Part shown: positions 1 to 11,993 of the stretch, piece after piece
Numbering within the stretch: the first letter of the stretch is position 1
Layout of the letters: the number at the start of each line of letters is the position of its first letter
NCBI GenBank assembly: GCA_022410635.1
Contig: JAJVDF010000164.1
Coordinates: forward strand, 274,613 to 338,612
DNA length: 64,000 nt
Direction: 5' to 3'
From: Tretioscincus oriximinensis
Taxonomy: Eukaryota > Chordata > Lepidosauria > Squamata > Gymnophthalmidae
Notes under the pieces: model-generated
The model's database searches: none
Told to the model about the DNA's origin: nothing
Seen by the model: the letters and a program-made list of their open reading frames with translations, nothing else
Position numbers and translations under genes: made by a program

Positions 1-280
1 CTAACAGCTTGGATAGTTTCAAGACAGGACTAGACAGGTTTATGGACACCAAAGGTATAAATGGATACTAGAATGGATGTCTGGATGTTGCCTCCAGGAT
101 GGAGCAACAGGCAGGACTCTTGGAATACCATTTGCAGGGAGTCATGAACAGGTGCATATTTTGCTTTCCTCTGTTCGGACTGTCCAGGTGCATCTGTTGG
201 GCCTCTGTGTGACACAGAATGCTGGACTTGATGGGCTGTGGCCTGATCAAGTATGGCTATTCTTATGTTCTTATGTTCTT
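1..280 (+). mobile_element. CR1 LINE, 3' end (last ORF2 codons + 3' UTR)
   Basis: The window opens inside the last codons of a CR1 ORF2 (residues LDRFMDTKGINGY, then a stop at about 70). The rest is the CR1 3' UTR, ending in two TTCTTATG octamers plus TTCTT at 260-280. CR1 elements lack a poly(A) tail and end in short tandem octamers, which fits. The same 3' UTR recurs at 9271-9475, 14545-14802, 16800-16996 and, inverted, at 26094-26362 and 40487-40690. The upstream part lies outside the window, so length and activity cannot be judged. Confidence 0.9.
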
Positions 281-1017
281 GACCATTATTTAATGCGTCA
301 ATCCTGGATGCCTAAGTATTGTTCAAGTATTCAAAAGCCAACAATACTGGCAGAAAAAGAGAGGAGTTGTAATTTCACTACTCACACTCACTGTATGCCA
401 GCTCGTCTATGTTGCATATACAAGGCTAAGCCAATAGCAGGCAAGCTGCAAAATGATTATGGGATGTCTTATGAATGGGACGGCCTATTCTCCACTTAGT
501 TGCCAATGATAAAATGTATCTTCAGTTTGGCATTGTATTGCAAGAGAGTCAGTAATTTTAAAAAGCTAACAAAAGGCTTTCCATCACACTTTTATTATTC
601 TGGAACATCTTTTAAATGTTCTGTGTCTGTAACGGATTGCTCTTAGGCAGGAACAACCCTCTGCAGGACAGTGGCATATTCTTGACTAGCTTCTGTGCAT
701 GTTCCAAAGTTGTGCAAGCTTTAAATCTGGCTTCAATATGTTTTAATGGCTAGAAGTGATCTCAGAACTCTTCTAATATATCACTAGACTTTAAAATTTA
801 CATCAATTGATGATCCAGATCACATGCCTTCCAATTTTAGTCCACTTTCAGAGAGATAGAACATATTAGCAAGTGACAAGGTAGTTTCTGTGCAATTTCA
901 GAAAACGCTTGAAGATGCATCTCTTTGGCCTGGCCTTTGGCTGAGAAAACTACTGTCTTCACCCCATTTTTAGATATGGCTGTTTTTAATGTGTTAATTA
1001 TGATTTTATTGTTAACA
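281..1017. other. Unique sequence, nothing recognised
   Basis: AT-rich single-copy-looking sequence between a CR1 end and a retroposon tail. No open frame or repeat motif stands out. Confidence 0.5.
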
Positions 1018-1075
1018 GCCCTGGGATCTTCGGGTATCGGGTAGTATAAAAATGTAAATAAATAAATAAATGAAA
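1018..1075 (+). mobile_element. Retroposon 3' tail (AAAT-type)
   Basis: A short GGGATCTTCGGGTATCGGG-type block is followed by a TATAAAAATG stretch and (AAAT)n. It matches the tail of the full SINE at 13933-14210. Only the 3' end survives, so the parent could be a SINE or the LINE that shares this tail. Confidence 0.5.
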
Positions 1076-1498
1076 TTAATGTGGAAGAAAAATGACTACT
1101 GTAGTAGCTTTGTTGGTGTGTTTTACTCAAAAACTAGATTAAAATGTGGGTATGACTGTAATTCTGATCTGGATCACAGCCTATTCTTCTTTTCAGTTTA
1201 ACAACAGCTAAAATATAATTCGTACACAAAAACACTCTCATGGTTTTTTGTCTAACTGCAATCACATTTTTGCAATTATCCTACATAACAGTTTGACAGC
1301 TGTATTCTGGTGCACCGATACTTCAGAAATTTGTTGGTATATATAACAACCTGGTGTGTCAAATGCAATACAAATTTGACTTGCAAGCAAATTAATAACT
1401 CTGTCTGGATGCAGCCTTTGTCTGGTGCAGGCCCACCATCCTAGCTGAGAGAGCTGGACTTCTCTAATCTGCACTAACTTGCCAAAGGATGCTCCTTA

Positions 1499-1735
1499 CT
1501 AAGAAGAAGAAGAAGAAGAAGAATTGGGTTCTTATACCCCGCTTTTCTCACCTTTCAAAGGGACTCAAAGCGGCTTACAAGGGTATTTTGCCCGAAGGCT
1601 CACATTCTATCTTCCCCACCAGNCTCTGGTGGTTCCCATGTATCTACTTGCAGTCAGTTGCAATTTCTTGCAGTTCCTGCTTTCGAATAGCTGGGTTGGC
1701 TGGAGCTACAGGCTAGTGGAAGGTGCTCACACCTA
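1499..1735 (-). mobile_element. tRNA-type SINE-B, 5'-truncated, minus strand
   Basis: Read on the minus strand, this is the body and tail of the SINE found complete at 20536-20842. It has the CTTTGAGTCCCTTTGAAAGG block, then AAAAGCGGGGTATAAGAACC, and a (TTC)n 3' end, seen here as (AAG)n at 1499-1523. The tRNA-like head is missing. One N lies inside. Apparent open frames here are SINE sequence, not genes. Confidence 0.8.
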
Positions 1736-1740
1736 AGACT

Positions 1741-2683
1741 TGTAGGTGTGAAACTACTAGAAACTGCAGAAAAACCAAAGCCTTTAGCTGGCCTACAATG
1801 ATCTTACTTCCAAATATTGTGTGAAAACAGAATTCTATAAACCGAACTACAAAACAATTCCCCCTAACTGCAAATTTCCATTCATGTATTTTCAACATGG
1901 TCTCTCAAAATCTTCTTACTGGACCAAATTATTATGTGGTGGACAAGCAGTTCCAAGAAACACTTTTAGATGGACAACTTCAATGTAAAATCAGTACGAG
2001 TGCTTCAGGCCTTTCTGCAGTAACAATTGTACTTACCATCCCACAAGAGACTCCAGGGATGCATGAAGGATCAACAACACAACAAAAATATATCTGCTAG
2101 TTTCAAATTGAGCTCTGGGCTTTAAGCAGCCCTTGGAGACCTTTACGTATTCTTTAAGCCAACTGCAGAGTTTTAACTGTGAGATGTTGTTGCTTTCTGT
2201 ATATGGTACACAGGATTCTGTTGAGGTTCAAGGCAGCAGTTTTGAGCAATAGAAGTTGTTTTTTTATTGTTTTAATGCTTTTGAAGCATAAAGTGAATTA
2301 CATATGATATGTGATATNAGTATTACAAACAAATATATTATTTAAGAACATACAAAACAAAATATTAATAGCTTTAATATTAATTAAATCTTAATAAGGA
2401 GCTTGAGCCTTCATTTTCTATATTCACTATAAAGATTAAGTGCTGCTGACCCACATCCCAATTTTGTTACCTTTTACAACACTCTNTCAGCTACTGATTG
2501 GAAACATTTCAAAAAGAGTTCTAATGGATGAAAATAACAACATGCATGGAAAATAGGAAGGTTAATGCATCTTGCATTTTCTTTTTGCAGGACAAGATTC
2601 CTCTTGCAAGATGTTCAACACAGATTCCAATTATATTTTTAACAATGGTATAAGATGCGGTATAAGAGATTCTTGCATAAAGC
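1741..2683. other. Unique AT-rich sequence
   Basis: No element recognised. The part from about 2260 to 2420 is especially AT-rich, with T and A runs. Confidence 0.45.
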
Positions 2684-2850
2684 CATTTCTGCACTGGATG
2701 AACCTCATTCTGGATTATATCCTGGGATAGGGATTTTCCATATGCATGCCCCACTTGGGACCTGCCACACTCTGAACCAGCATGCAAATGGCAGAGCCTA
2801 TTTCAGGATATAATTCAGAATAAGGCCCAACACAGAAAGAATTTAGAAAG
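2684..2850. mobile_element. Palindromic MITE, family of 48528-48698
   Basis: The two halves are inverted copies. The left half reads CATTCTGGATTATATCCTGG and the right half ends GATATAATTCAGAATAAGGC. The centre has paired blocks around the ATGCATG and GCATGC motifs. Relatives lie at 15545-15712 and 48528-48698. No transposase is encoded, so it is non-autonomous. Divergence between the arms suggests an old copy. The outer ends are approximate. Confidence 0.6.
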
Positions 2851-2934
2851 AACATGCAGATAACTAAGGGATATGACCTTTAATGGATGTGGAACAGAGG
2901 TCCTCCCACAGGGCTGTAAGCATTAGATAGAGTC

Positions 2935-3115
2935 ATGGAAGCCAAGTGTATTAATAGTTACTAGGATGGATCTCTTGATTAACTGCCTCCAAGATGCAGC
3001 AACAGGCAATTTCCCTAAAAAAAAAAATCAGAGTCAAGAACAGGTGAAGGTTTTACCTTCTTCTGTTCAAAATGCCCAGGTGCAATTGGTGTGTCACTGA
3101 GAGACAGGAGGGCTC
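2935..3115 (+). mobile_element. CR1 3' UTR, degenerate
   Basis: It follows the order of the younger CR1 3' UTRs: GTTACTAGGATGGAT, then GATGCAGCAACAGGCA, GTCAAGAACAGGTG, and TGCCCAGGTGCAATTGG. An A-run (3018-3027) interrupts it and the octamer tail is gone. It is an older copy than 1-280. Confidence 0.7.
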
Positions 3116-3837
3116 TTCATGTGTTCTAAGCATTACAATACCAATTCCTTTCTTCTATACCAATTAAAGTTGCAAAGCACTCTTAAACATGAAAAAATAA
3201 ACCTTTCAGAGAGATTTGCAGGGGATACAGGTACATCAGAATGGAGCAGTCCCAGTTGTATTGATCCCTCCAGTCCTCTATCTTCCTTTTCTAAATTTTN
3301 CCTCTTTCTTGCTCTAAATATTTTAAGGAAAAAAAAATCTCAATCATATCCTTACCCTTTTTATTAACTGTCAAATCCTTAATCACAACAGAGTTAAAAC
3401 AAACTTATAGNCTGCAACAAACTGTATGATTTTTTGGCTGAAAATATGTAAACTCAGTTATGTTTGGCTGATCCTTCATTTTTCTTTTTAAAAGCACAAC
3501 ATCTTAAGAGTACATTATGGATGAGCTGCAGAACCAGTTGCTGGCAGGTTAGGCTCCCTCATCTTAGGCTGCAATTACTCAATATTTTTAAGATAAGTTC
3601 TTTTCACAAGTGTTCATTTGAACCCTGACATATTTTGCATTAACATAACAAAAAGCAGAAAGAGCCAAATGTCAGACAGTCTCTGGTTCTGATGGATTGC
3701 CTTTAAATATNACAGAGAAAGAGAAAGGCTAGCTTAATTGAGGCCAGGTGTATTAGAATGGATGCCTAAGTATTGCCTCTAACATGGAGACAGACCAGGG
3801 TTGCAACTANGTTCAATGCTACCAGGGGTATCTGATT
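3116..3837. other. Mostly unique sequence with a possible CR1 scrap
   Basis: Nothing clear up to 3734. About 3735-3800 reads GTATTAGAATGGATGCC and TATTGCCTCTAACATGGAG, which resembles the start of a CR1 3' UTR and stops abruptly where the next repeat begins. Confidence 0.35.
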
Positions 3838-3990
3838 CTGGTGCCCGCCTTCCATGGATTGGAATGGTGCAGTGGCCATTCTAGTGCCTCCTTCCCCTTC
3901 AGCTTGTTGTCCAGGCAAACACTCCTATTGCCTCCCCCCTCGATTGTGGTCCTGAGACAGAATGCCCCAAAAACTCATTTTCAGGGAGAC
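3838..3990 (+). repeat. Unassigned dispersed repeat X, copy 1
   Basis: This stretch lines up with 8363-8510. Both share GGATTGGAATGGTGC (copy 2: AGATTAGAATGGTGC), a TGGCCATTCTAGTGCCTCC-like block, a CAGCTTGTTGTCCAGG-like block, TTGCCTCCCCCC and a TGTGGTCCTGAG-like block, in the same order. I do not recognise the family and see no coding content or tail. Confidence 0.55.
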
Positions 3991-5020
3991 AGATGAAGAC
4001 TTTGTCTTTACCTGTTGCCTGAAATACCAAGAAACAATTATTGGGTGTTCTGTTTCCTAAGATAAGACTAATGGAGATCTACACAGTGAATTGAAAATTG
4101 TATTTATTGCAAACCTAAAACACAAATGAATCAATCCTAAGAAAAATGGCGGAAAGATGCGACAAAATGAGAGCAGCTTTAGCCTAAGAAAGCTGCTTCT
4201 AAAATAAAGTTTATTGGAAATCAAAATTTATTTGAAACAAATAGTGTTACTCCACCTGGTAACAACTGAAATAGAAAAAAACCCCACTTGTTGGGAAAAT
4301 AATACCAGAGGAACAAGGTGAAAGAGGTCAGTTGTCAGAGATGTCTAACTCCTAAACGGAGATCCTATTTGTAGCCTCTGCCTCAGAGCAGGTGGAGCCT
4401 GAGCATTGCTTCACTGCTCAGCATTTCTCAGTTTAAATGCATCTTAGTTTGTTTCTCCTTTTTGGGTGCTGTATAGTCAGGGATCACAATCTGCCCATCT
4501 TCCCGCTAAACTACAGTTCCAGAAGAAGGTCCTGTCTGTGGTGCAAAGTCCTTTATTATATTGCCTGTGCCCAGAGCCTCAAGCCCAGCAGAATCCTTGC
4601 TGAGTGAAGAGGGGGACATGACATTGGGTAACTGTATGAGACAGGATGCTGAATTAGATTGGTTGTTGCTGCTTTAACAGAGTGGTACTCTGGAGAATTG
4701 GAAAGGAATAAATACATTCACCAAATGAAGGCTACTAAAGCCAGATTATGTCACCTCTCTAAAACCTGTGTGCTTTAGCATCTTAACAGTCTGGCAGTGT
4801 AACGATTTTTGCTTTCTGTTAGTGCCTTAAATGTGATTAAGGATCCTTGTTACAAAATTAAAAAAGGGAGCAACTGATAATTCTCAAGACTTGGTCTAAT
4901 ATTTACAGGTTCCCAGATTCGGTGCACCTTCCAAGCTGTTCTAACAGGAGACCTAGCAAACTGCCACCAGCCACTGAGCAGAGCTTTGAGCATCCCTTTG
5001 AGAGTTTTGTTACAGCCCAT
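3991..5020. other. Unique sequence
   Basis: No recognisable element or coding frame in about 1 kb between repeat X and the tandem duplication. Confidence 0.45.
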
Positions 5021-5117
5021 CTCCAGTTATCCTTGGTAGTATTCCTTGAAATCTGATCCAAGAATTAGCTCCAGTTATCCTTGGTAGTATTCCTTGAAAT
5101 CTGATCCCAAGAATTAG
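5021..5117. repeat. Tandem duplication, 48/49-bp unit x 2
   Basis: Unit 1 (5021-5068) and unit 2 (5069-5117) both begin CTCCAGTTATCCTTGG and end AAGAATTAG. They differ by one extra C in the second unit. Near-identity implies a recent local duplication. Confidence 0.95.
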
Positions 5118-6649
5118 CTCTGCCCTACTTATATTGGATAGATTAAAATGGTTCTGATAAAACAAGAAACACAGAATAGGTCACATTAAAAAGCAACCCA
5201 TGGAAGGTTTTGGAAGTATGTTAGCAAAATTAAAGACACCCCCCAGCTTAGCAGTGCTGAGAAAAGTAAGGGAAAATTCTCTTGAATAATGGACATTACA
5301 AAGCAGTGTTCAGACCTCTGCTGTGAGACTGTCTGGAGCTGCTGGAAGGAGCAGTAAAATGCTTTGCAAGTTTTTGTAAACTGGGAGAAGTACATAGATT
5401 TTAATAATCAGACTGTTATAATTGGTTTGTGGCTCTGGACTACTGCTTGGATCACAAAAAGATGCCCAAAGCTGTGGGGCAGCTATTTAAAAAGGATGCT
5501 TTCTACAAAGAAAAAGAATTAAAAATCAATGCAGGCTACAACCATTGAAGAGATAATGTTTCACNTTTGTTCATCAGGCTTCATAGCAGATGCAAGTGCT
5601 TTCTTACCCATTGAAAAAGAATGAAAAGAAGGAAGACAAGTAAGGGGAAGCAAATGAAGATAAATAAATTCTAGCATCGCTCTCCCACCTCTGCATTGCC
5701 CTGTGGCACAGTCAAAGTTATCATCTGATCAGGCTTGCTGAATTGCAATTTAAAAGGAGAAGCTACACGTCAATGAGAATACTGAATAATGTAGTCCAAG
5801 GGGCTGAATAAATCATTGATGTTTTCAAAAGCATAAACAGAAAAAGCTTTTTGTAAATATAATCTTTTTTTGTAACAATTTAAAATCCCTCAAGAAGAAA
5901 CTGACAACCTATTTGAAACAAGCCTAGAGTCAGCATAGTTGCATACACATGGGGTTTTCTGCATATTTGGACAACCTTTGAAGCAGACTGTGGGTCTCCT
6001 TTCTGCATAATCTTACCCACTGTTGGTACGCACAATCTAGATCAAAGGGTTCTTGATATGCATTGCCAGTAGATCTGATTAAACAGGTCTAATAGAGAAG
6101 CCTTGACCTGCAACATGGAGCATGCTTTGATTTCTTGGGACAACTGAGGGACCCATTTTGACGGTTCAACCAAAAACATGCTACTGAAATGGAGTTGGTC
6201 TGGACCAGTGTTATTGTGCATATGGTCAGATGCCATTCCATATCACTATGTCATTATCAAAACCAGTGGACTTGGTAAATGTCAATCCAATAATCCAGAC
6301 CATGGGCTTTCTGTGCAGAAAGGTCCAAAGAGAGAGGAGAAGCAAGCAAGAGGAGGCTTATATATTTATTATTGCTATGAAAAATTCACCCACAGAAGAA
6401 AAGAGAACATACTACTTGGAGAAAGGAATGGGAAGGATGAACTCCTTAAAAAAATCTCTGAATAAAACCAAACTATTTGAAGTAAGAGGCCTGATGGAAC
6501 TCTTAAGGAAAGAAATGTTGTTTTTATGATGAAGAATATGAGATTAGCTGGTGAAGTGTCTTGGAACAATCTCAGTAAGAACACCACTGTAAAGTGATGA
6601 TAGACAAATGAGATATGAGTTCCTTTCAGTACTAGCCTTCTCACAAAAG
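5118..6649. other. Unique sequence
   Basis: No repeat family recognised. Two overlapping short frames at 6178-6529 have no family resemblance and are treated as chance. Confidence 0.4.
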
Positions 6650-6950
6650 GATATTGAAAAACTGGAGGGGTCTGGAGTGCAAAGCGATACGAATGATTAA
6701 GGGCCTCAAGAAAGTGACATAAAAAGAGAAGCTAAAATCAAAGAAATTGCTTTCCTTACAAAGGAAATAAATAAGATGGGTTACTATGATACAAGTGGAG
6801 AAACTAATGAACACTGCAGAGGAGGAAAGAAGTAGAGAACTATTATTCTCACAAACTTTTATTCATGATGTATTGTTTGTAAGCTACCAAGATAATTTAG
6901 ATCTCTTCCTAACAGGAATGATAACAATAAATGAAAATGAAAGAAGGTGA
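6650..6950 (+). mobile_element. Decayed CR1-clade LINE coding fragment
   Basis: The block at 6664-6705 reads GGAGTGCAAAGCGATACGAA then ATGATTAAGG. This parallels the VQKRAIRMIKG region of the CR1 at 40967-41209, with deletions. Downstream, an open run from 6786 to a TGA at 6948 starts MIQVEKLMNTAEEERSRELL, in the place where CR1 has its GDLIEVYKI segment. Other stops and shifts show it is dead. The match is by pattern only, and the family may be a CR1/L3 relative. Confidence 0.45.
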
Positions 6951-8237
6951 ACAAAGCTGAGAAAAGATGTCTGTATTTTAGTCTCATCTGACAGCATGCC
7001 ATTGGTTGGTGGAACTCCTTGGAAAAAAAAAGGAACATGTATACACTGAAAGGCAGTTTAGCCATGAAATGGATGACTTGGAGAAACAGACATCACCCAT
7101 TTAGGGTGAGTTGAGGCATGTGATCTGCATTGAGGTGACAGACATNGTAGGTAAGTGGCATTTGCATCACTGTGGTTCATGGTTGTTTTAGAAATAAGAG
7201 ACATGCTCAGATGGAGACCAGTCCATGCACTGGAAGATTCCTGAAGTAAGGCCCATCCAGACAAGTGGGTTAAATCCAGTATTTATTTTAAAACCATAAT
7301 AACCCAATCACTCCTCTGTCCTCACATATGTCTTAGACTGCTTCACTGCAGCGAACATTTGTTTTGCAGCACTATGAACTCGCCACATGTGCTGCCTCCC
7401 TATTGGCTGATCTTCCCTCATCTTATATATCAGAGCTCTCAATCCTCATTTCCGCCTCCTCCCTGCTCTCACATGCACATGTCTGATGGGCTTTTCAATG
7501 GAGAAATGCAGGTGTCTGATCTGAAATTAGTACAACTCACTATCTGTAAAGCCTTTGGGGTTTACACTATCTATAAACCCCACAAAGCAATGGAGTTTAA
7601 ATTGAGTTGATTACTGAATCTATATGAGAATGTGAGGCAGATTCTTCATAAGGTAATTACTATAATAGAAAAACCTTATCTCGATGGGGCTTAAATGTGA
7701 AAAAGGCCCTTCTATATTCTGGAGTAGACAAGAGAGGTTGTAATCCTGCTANCGTATAGTATCTCCATTGGATACAGCATGGTCCAGCCTAAGCTTTCAT
7801 CTCAGCTGCATCTGAATTGAACTTGCATTCAGTCTGAACTTGTAAAGTACAGTATTACTATACATCTTTATTTGGTTTAAACAACCTTTGGAAGAAACTG
7901 TCTTTAAAGTTACAGTATTATCCTACCCACTTTAGAATTTTTAAAAGCGAAGGCGATTGTCGCAGAAGATTGAGCTGGACGGACAAATTTAGACTTTCCA
8001 TTTATAATTTCTGTCCTATGGATCTCCTACTGTAAAAGAGCCAAGAGCTTTTTATGATGTACCTTAAAAACTTATTTTGAAGTTATCACCTCAGAAATAA
8101 GAACTTTTAGAATTATTCAAGGTGTGTGTGTGCTCATGTATATGCATTATATATTTATATTGTTTTACTTTGTTTGAATTTCCGACAATGACAAAGTATT
8201 TAGGAATCTGGAGTTTGGAATCCACTGCATACAAAAA
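6951..8237. other. Unique sequence
   Basis: No family recognised. A small hairpin at about 7556-7582 (GGGGTTTA / TAAACCCC) and a GC-richer patch at 7380-7500 are the only local structure. Confidence 0.4.
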
Positions 8238-8283
8238 TTGCTTTTGAGTATAGGGTGGGGTATAAATATAAATAAATAAATAT
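8238..8283 (+). mobile_element. Retroposon 3' tail (AAAT-type)
   Basis: It reads GAGTATAGGGTGGGGTATAA, then ATATAAATAAATAAATA. This is the same tail as the SINE-A at 13933-14210; the body is not recognisable. Confidence 0.5.
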
Positions 8284-8362
8284 CAACCAGCATACTAACC
8301 AGTAAGGTAGACTACGCGGTATAATTTTGCTTATGTTATCACATTTGCACAAGCTTTTATGT

Positions 8363-8510
8363 CACTGGAGGCAAACGTTCCCACTCCTATAGATTAGAAT
8401 GGTGCGCTGGTCATTTTGGTACATCCCCTCAACTCATTGTCAGGAACAAGAGTCTCTTTTGCCTCCCCCCCCCCCCTGCCAGTTGTGACCTTAGTATTGT
8501 TGTGCAATTA
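8363..8510 (+). repeat. Unassigned dispersed repeat X, copy 2
   Basis: Partner of 3838-3990 with the same block order. It contains a longer C-run (8468-8478) after TTTTGCCTCC. Family unknown. Confidence 0.55.
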
Positions 8511-8827
8511 TATCAACTCTCAGGAAAAAATATCAAACATGACATACCCCCAAATTCCCACAGTATTACTGGCATTTTTTAAAAATCAACACAATACTCT
8601 TATAGAACATTGCTCTTGATGAAGAGAAATTTATAGTTTCTTTTGAATAGGCACTTTGTCCATTCCATGACAGAAATACGTACACAGATTAGGTAAGAGA
8701 TAAAAAGAAACCTGCTGGTTGGATTATATGCATAAACTCAACCAAATCTAAATCATATACCTTAAACAGTTTTGAAGAGGTTTGCTTATTTAAAAAAAAC
8801 CTTCCCCCTTTAAGGACAATTTTGTTT

Positions 8828-8990
8828 GAACACCAGTTGATTCAAATCAAACCAGTCAGTTTGATCTATTTATACAAATAGCCTCCTTATTCGGTTTGAC
8901 TCCAGTGACATCTTTTGAACAGGGTGGTAGAGGTGATTTGGTTTGGTTTGATTTGAACCGAACTGCCTAATTTGATTTAAACTGGTTCTC
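8828..8990. mobile_element. Fold-back element, AT-rich
   Basis: The left arm (about 8831-8862) carries ACCAGTTGATTCAAATCAAA and CAGTCAGTTTG. The right arm (about 8955-8988) is its inverted counterpart, CGAACTGCCTAATTTGATTT then AAACTGGTTCT. The arms are roughly 80% alike and abut the CR1 that follows. A MITE is the likely explanation. No target duplication was identified. Confidence 0.4.
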
Positions 8991-8994
8991 TTTG

Positions 8995-9475
8995 GGTGAT
9001 CTGATTGAAGTGTACAAAATCATGCATGGGATCGACAGGGTGAATAGAGAAAAANTGTTTTCTCTATCACACAACACAAGGACCAGAGGGCACTCCTTAA
9101 AACTGTTGGGTAGAAAAGTGAGAACAGACAAAGGAAAGTATTTTTTCACCCAGAGGGTCATCNGCCTGTGGAATTTACTTCCTGAAGAGGTAGTGGTAGC
9201 TAACAGCTTGGATAGTTTCAAGACAGGACTAGACAGGTTTATGGACACCAAAGGTATAAATGGATACTAGGATGGATGTCTGGATGTTGCCTCTGGGATG
9301 GAGCAACAGGCAGGACTCCTGAAATACCATTTGCAGGGAGTCATGAGCAAGAGCATATTTTGCTTTCCTCTGTTTGGACTGCCCAGGTGCATCTGGNGGG
9401 CCTCTGTGTGACACAGAATGCTGGACTTGATGGGCTGTGGCCTGATCCAGTATGGCTCTTCTTATGNTCTTATCT
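8995..9475 (+). mobile_element. CR1 LINE, 5'-truncated, ORF2 C-terminus + 3' UTR
   Basis: An uninterrupted reading frame (except for two Ns) runs from 8995 to the stop at 9268-9270. It begins GDLIEVYKIMHGIDRVN and ends LDRFMDTKGINGY. This is the C-terminal tail of CR1 ORF2 downstream of the reverse transcriptase domain. The 3' UTR follows and ends at a TTCTTATG-type octamer near 9462-9475. The lack of stops marks it as one of the youngest CR1 copies here. The protein is only a tail with no catalytic part, so it is inert. Confidence 0.92.
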
Positions 9476-9620
9476 TAAGTGATGGCATTTCCGGTTACTG
9501 CTTTTGGGAAAACCATCTTAAGTGATGGCGTTCCAGGAAGCAACAACTGGAAATGGCACCCTAAATTGATATCATTTCTGGCAGGAGGTGGAGCCTAGTT
9601 TGCCGAACATCTGGTTTACG
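9476..9620. repeat. Short direct repeat beside CR1 end
   Basis: TCTTAAGTGATGGC occurs twice (9474-9487 and 9516-9529), each followed by a TTCC-like continuation. Origin unknown; it may be two small units of a local duplication. Confidence 0.5.
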
Positions 9621-11993
9621 GAACTAAAAAGATATTAGGTACCCACCACTGCATTAACTGTTTTGGCTATCTATGCATTCTAGCTTTCCACAGTTGCCTT
9701 TGAACATAGACATGTTTCTTACAATTATCAACTTTTGCAATTTTATGTCCTTGTTTGCATACCTGTTTTGTTAAGTTTTTTTTTTNAAATTAACATACCA
9801 GCTTTTTTGTTTATTCAAAAAAATGTATCTCACCCTTCAGCTGAAGGCCTAGGAGAGTCACCATTGAAGAAAAAGCCTTATTTAATATATAACCCCTGTA
9901 GCCTGCAAAAGGGGGGAAGATAGGACCATCAAAGGTTACTAGCTCTGATGATGCTTTGACGCCAGGAAGATATGCTCAGGGGGCAATGTGCTTCTAAATA
10001 CCAGTCTTTGGGAAATCAGTTTCTTGCTTGTGAGCTTCTGTATATAACNGGCTGTCACTATGAGAACAAGCTGTTGGACTATATTTAACTCAAGTCCAAT
10101 ACAACAGAGCATTTCTTATGTTGGTCTGTATTTTTGAGACTATTAAAAGTGTATCTTTCCACCGCTGGTTTTGATGTTATTTAAATTAGGTGAATTGTGA
10201 TTTACTTTTACTTGCAGTTTGTAATTAATGTTTGTTTGTTTTCCCTTTGAAACACTGTGCAATCCCCGGCTGATTTACCTGGCTGATTTTTGCTTCTGCT
10301 ACTTCTTATTAAGAAATATTTGGTTTCAGGGATGTCTACCTAGTGATATAGTATCTGAATTATCACTTGAAGCAAATTATGTCAGTAAATAAGGATTTCT
10401 GCCATCAAAATTTTTAAAAAACTTCTCATCTGGATTTCTTATTTCAGGNTCTTCCTTTTGCATTCCTATTTCTAATGACTAGAAGGACTACTTATAAAAT
10501 ATGCATTGTATCTCTGCAATATGCTGCAGAATCTGTCAATCTCTTCTCCAGTTATATCTGCAATAGCTCCATATATTGTTACACAGCTTACATTTAGTAG
10601 CAACCCACTAGAAATTATGCTTTTGTTTGCTGGGTTATATTCAAGTAGACACAGTACATAGCTGGAGCATTCCACTCCTTAATTTGGATTCATAACCTGG
10701 ACAGTGCATCATGTCACCAGCTGAGCTGGACTTTTTCACAGAGGTCTTCATTTCCTAGCCCCTTTCTAAACTTGACTATATTCAAGCATAGGGTTCTGCC
10801 ATCCACATTCTAGGGAAGACTATGGCAGAATAATTCCCTGGGCATAAGGTCCAAGTTTTGCCTCGCTTTCCAAAGAAATTCCGCTAACTGAGACTCCTAG
10901 TCCAGGCGGAACTAATTCTAATGCTCAAGATACATAATATTCAGTTTGGGCTCTCCTAACTCTTCAGTGACAGGTTTCAATTCCAACAAATAAATAAAAT
11001 ACTAGAGTGGTTGGTGAAAAACAGTCCAGGACTTCTTTGCTCTTAATTACTATTTAATAGATTTTTGTGCCATTCCTGAAAGAGCCCAGCCATGCCATTA
11101 AAGCTAATGACAGCTGTAATTAAGGATCTCTTGAGCTATAGCCTCCTTCCTCCAGAATAAACTTTTCAGAAGTCTTCTTTAATTTCTGGTGCATACTTGC
11201 TATCTATTGGTAGTGTGAATCCATTTACAATGATGATTTGACATCTACTCCCCCTCCCTCCCACAGCACTCCCTCTACACCATTTGCGAGCTTTATTTCA
11301 AATGTGATGTGAAGCAACCAAAGAATGAAACCTAAAATAAGACAAAGTGAAACTGACTTCCCAAGAGGCTGGGAGAAAAAAAAACCCTTCTTCTTCAAAC
11401 ACAGCCTAAATGACAGAGGAATAGAAATTGATGTGCACAAATTGCTATACAAACCCTTTTCCAAGCTATTTGCTCTCTCAGCATGGGAGGGATTGCACCC
11501 ATACATTTTATGGGAAAAATCTCTTCCTAGTATGAGGTCGTCTTCTCTTGCCTTTCCANAAGATTACAAGGACTCTGGATCTTGTTTCTGTTTAGATAGA
11601 ACTGACTATGATTGATGAAACAGCTGTTCAGCTCCTGTTCTGACTTCAGAGATGGAGCTGTATTCTCTGATAGGTGGTCAATTATAGGTAGCTGATTACA
11701 GGTAGCTTGAATGGAAGAGCTGACAAGATTGACTTGTAGGACAGCCCAGGTTTTACAGGTATGAATTAGGAGTGCAGATACAGGACACTGGATTTGGATT
11801 TTCAACAACAAGATGCGAAATATCTTGAATTCTCTGATCCTACATTGTAGCATAAAAATGACTTAATAGTTGTAAAAGCTGAATATGGGCTTTTTTACAC
11901 TTACCTTCAAAGAATGGTTACTGGGAACCATTCCCATTCACTGGCTGGGGAGATAGTTTCCTTTCTTTTGCATTCCCCCAGATAGAAAGATTC
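9621..11993. other. Unique sequence, about 2.4 kb
   Basis: AT-rich with T-runs near 9777 and 10411. No LINE, SINE or MITE motif was recognised. Overlapping frames on both strands at 11225-11853 have no family signature. Confidence 0.4.
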
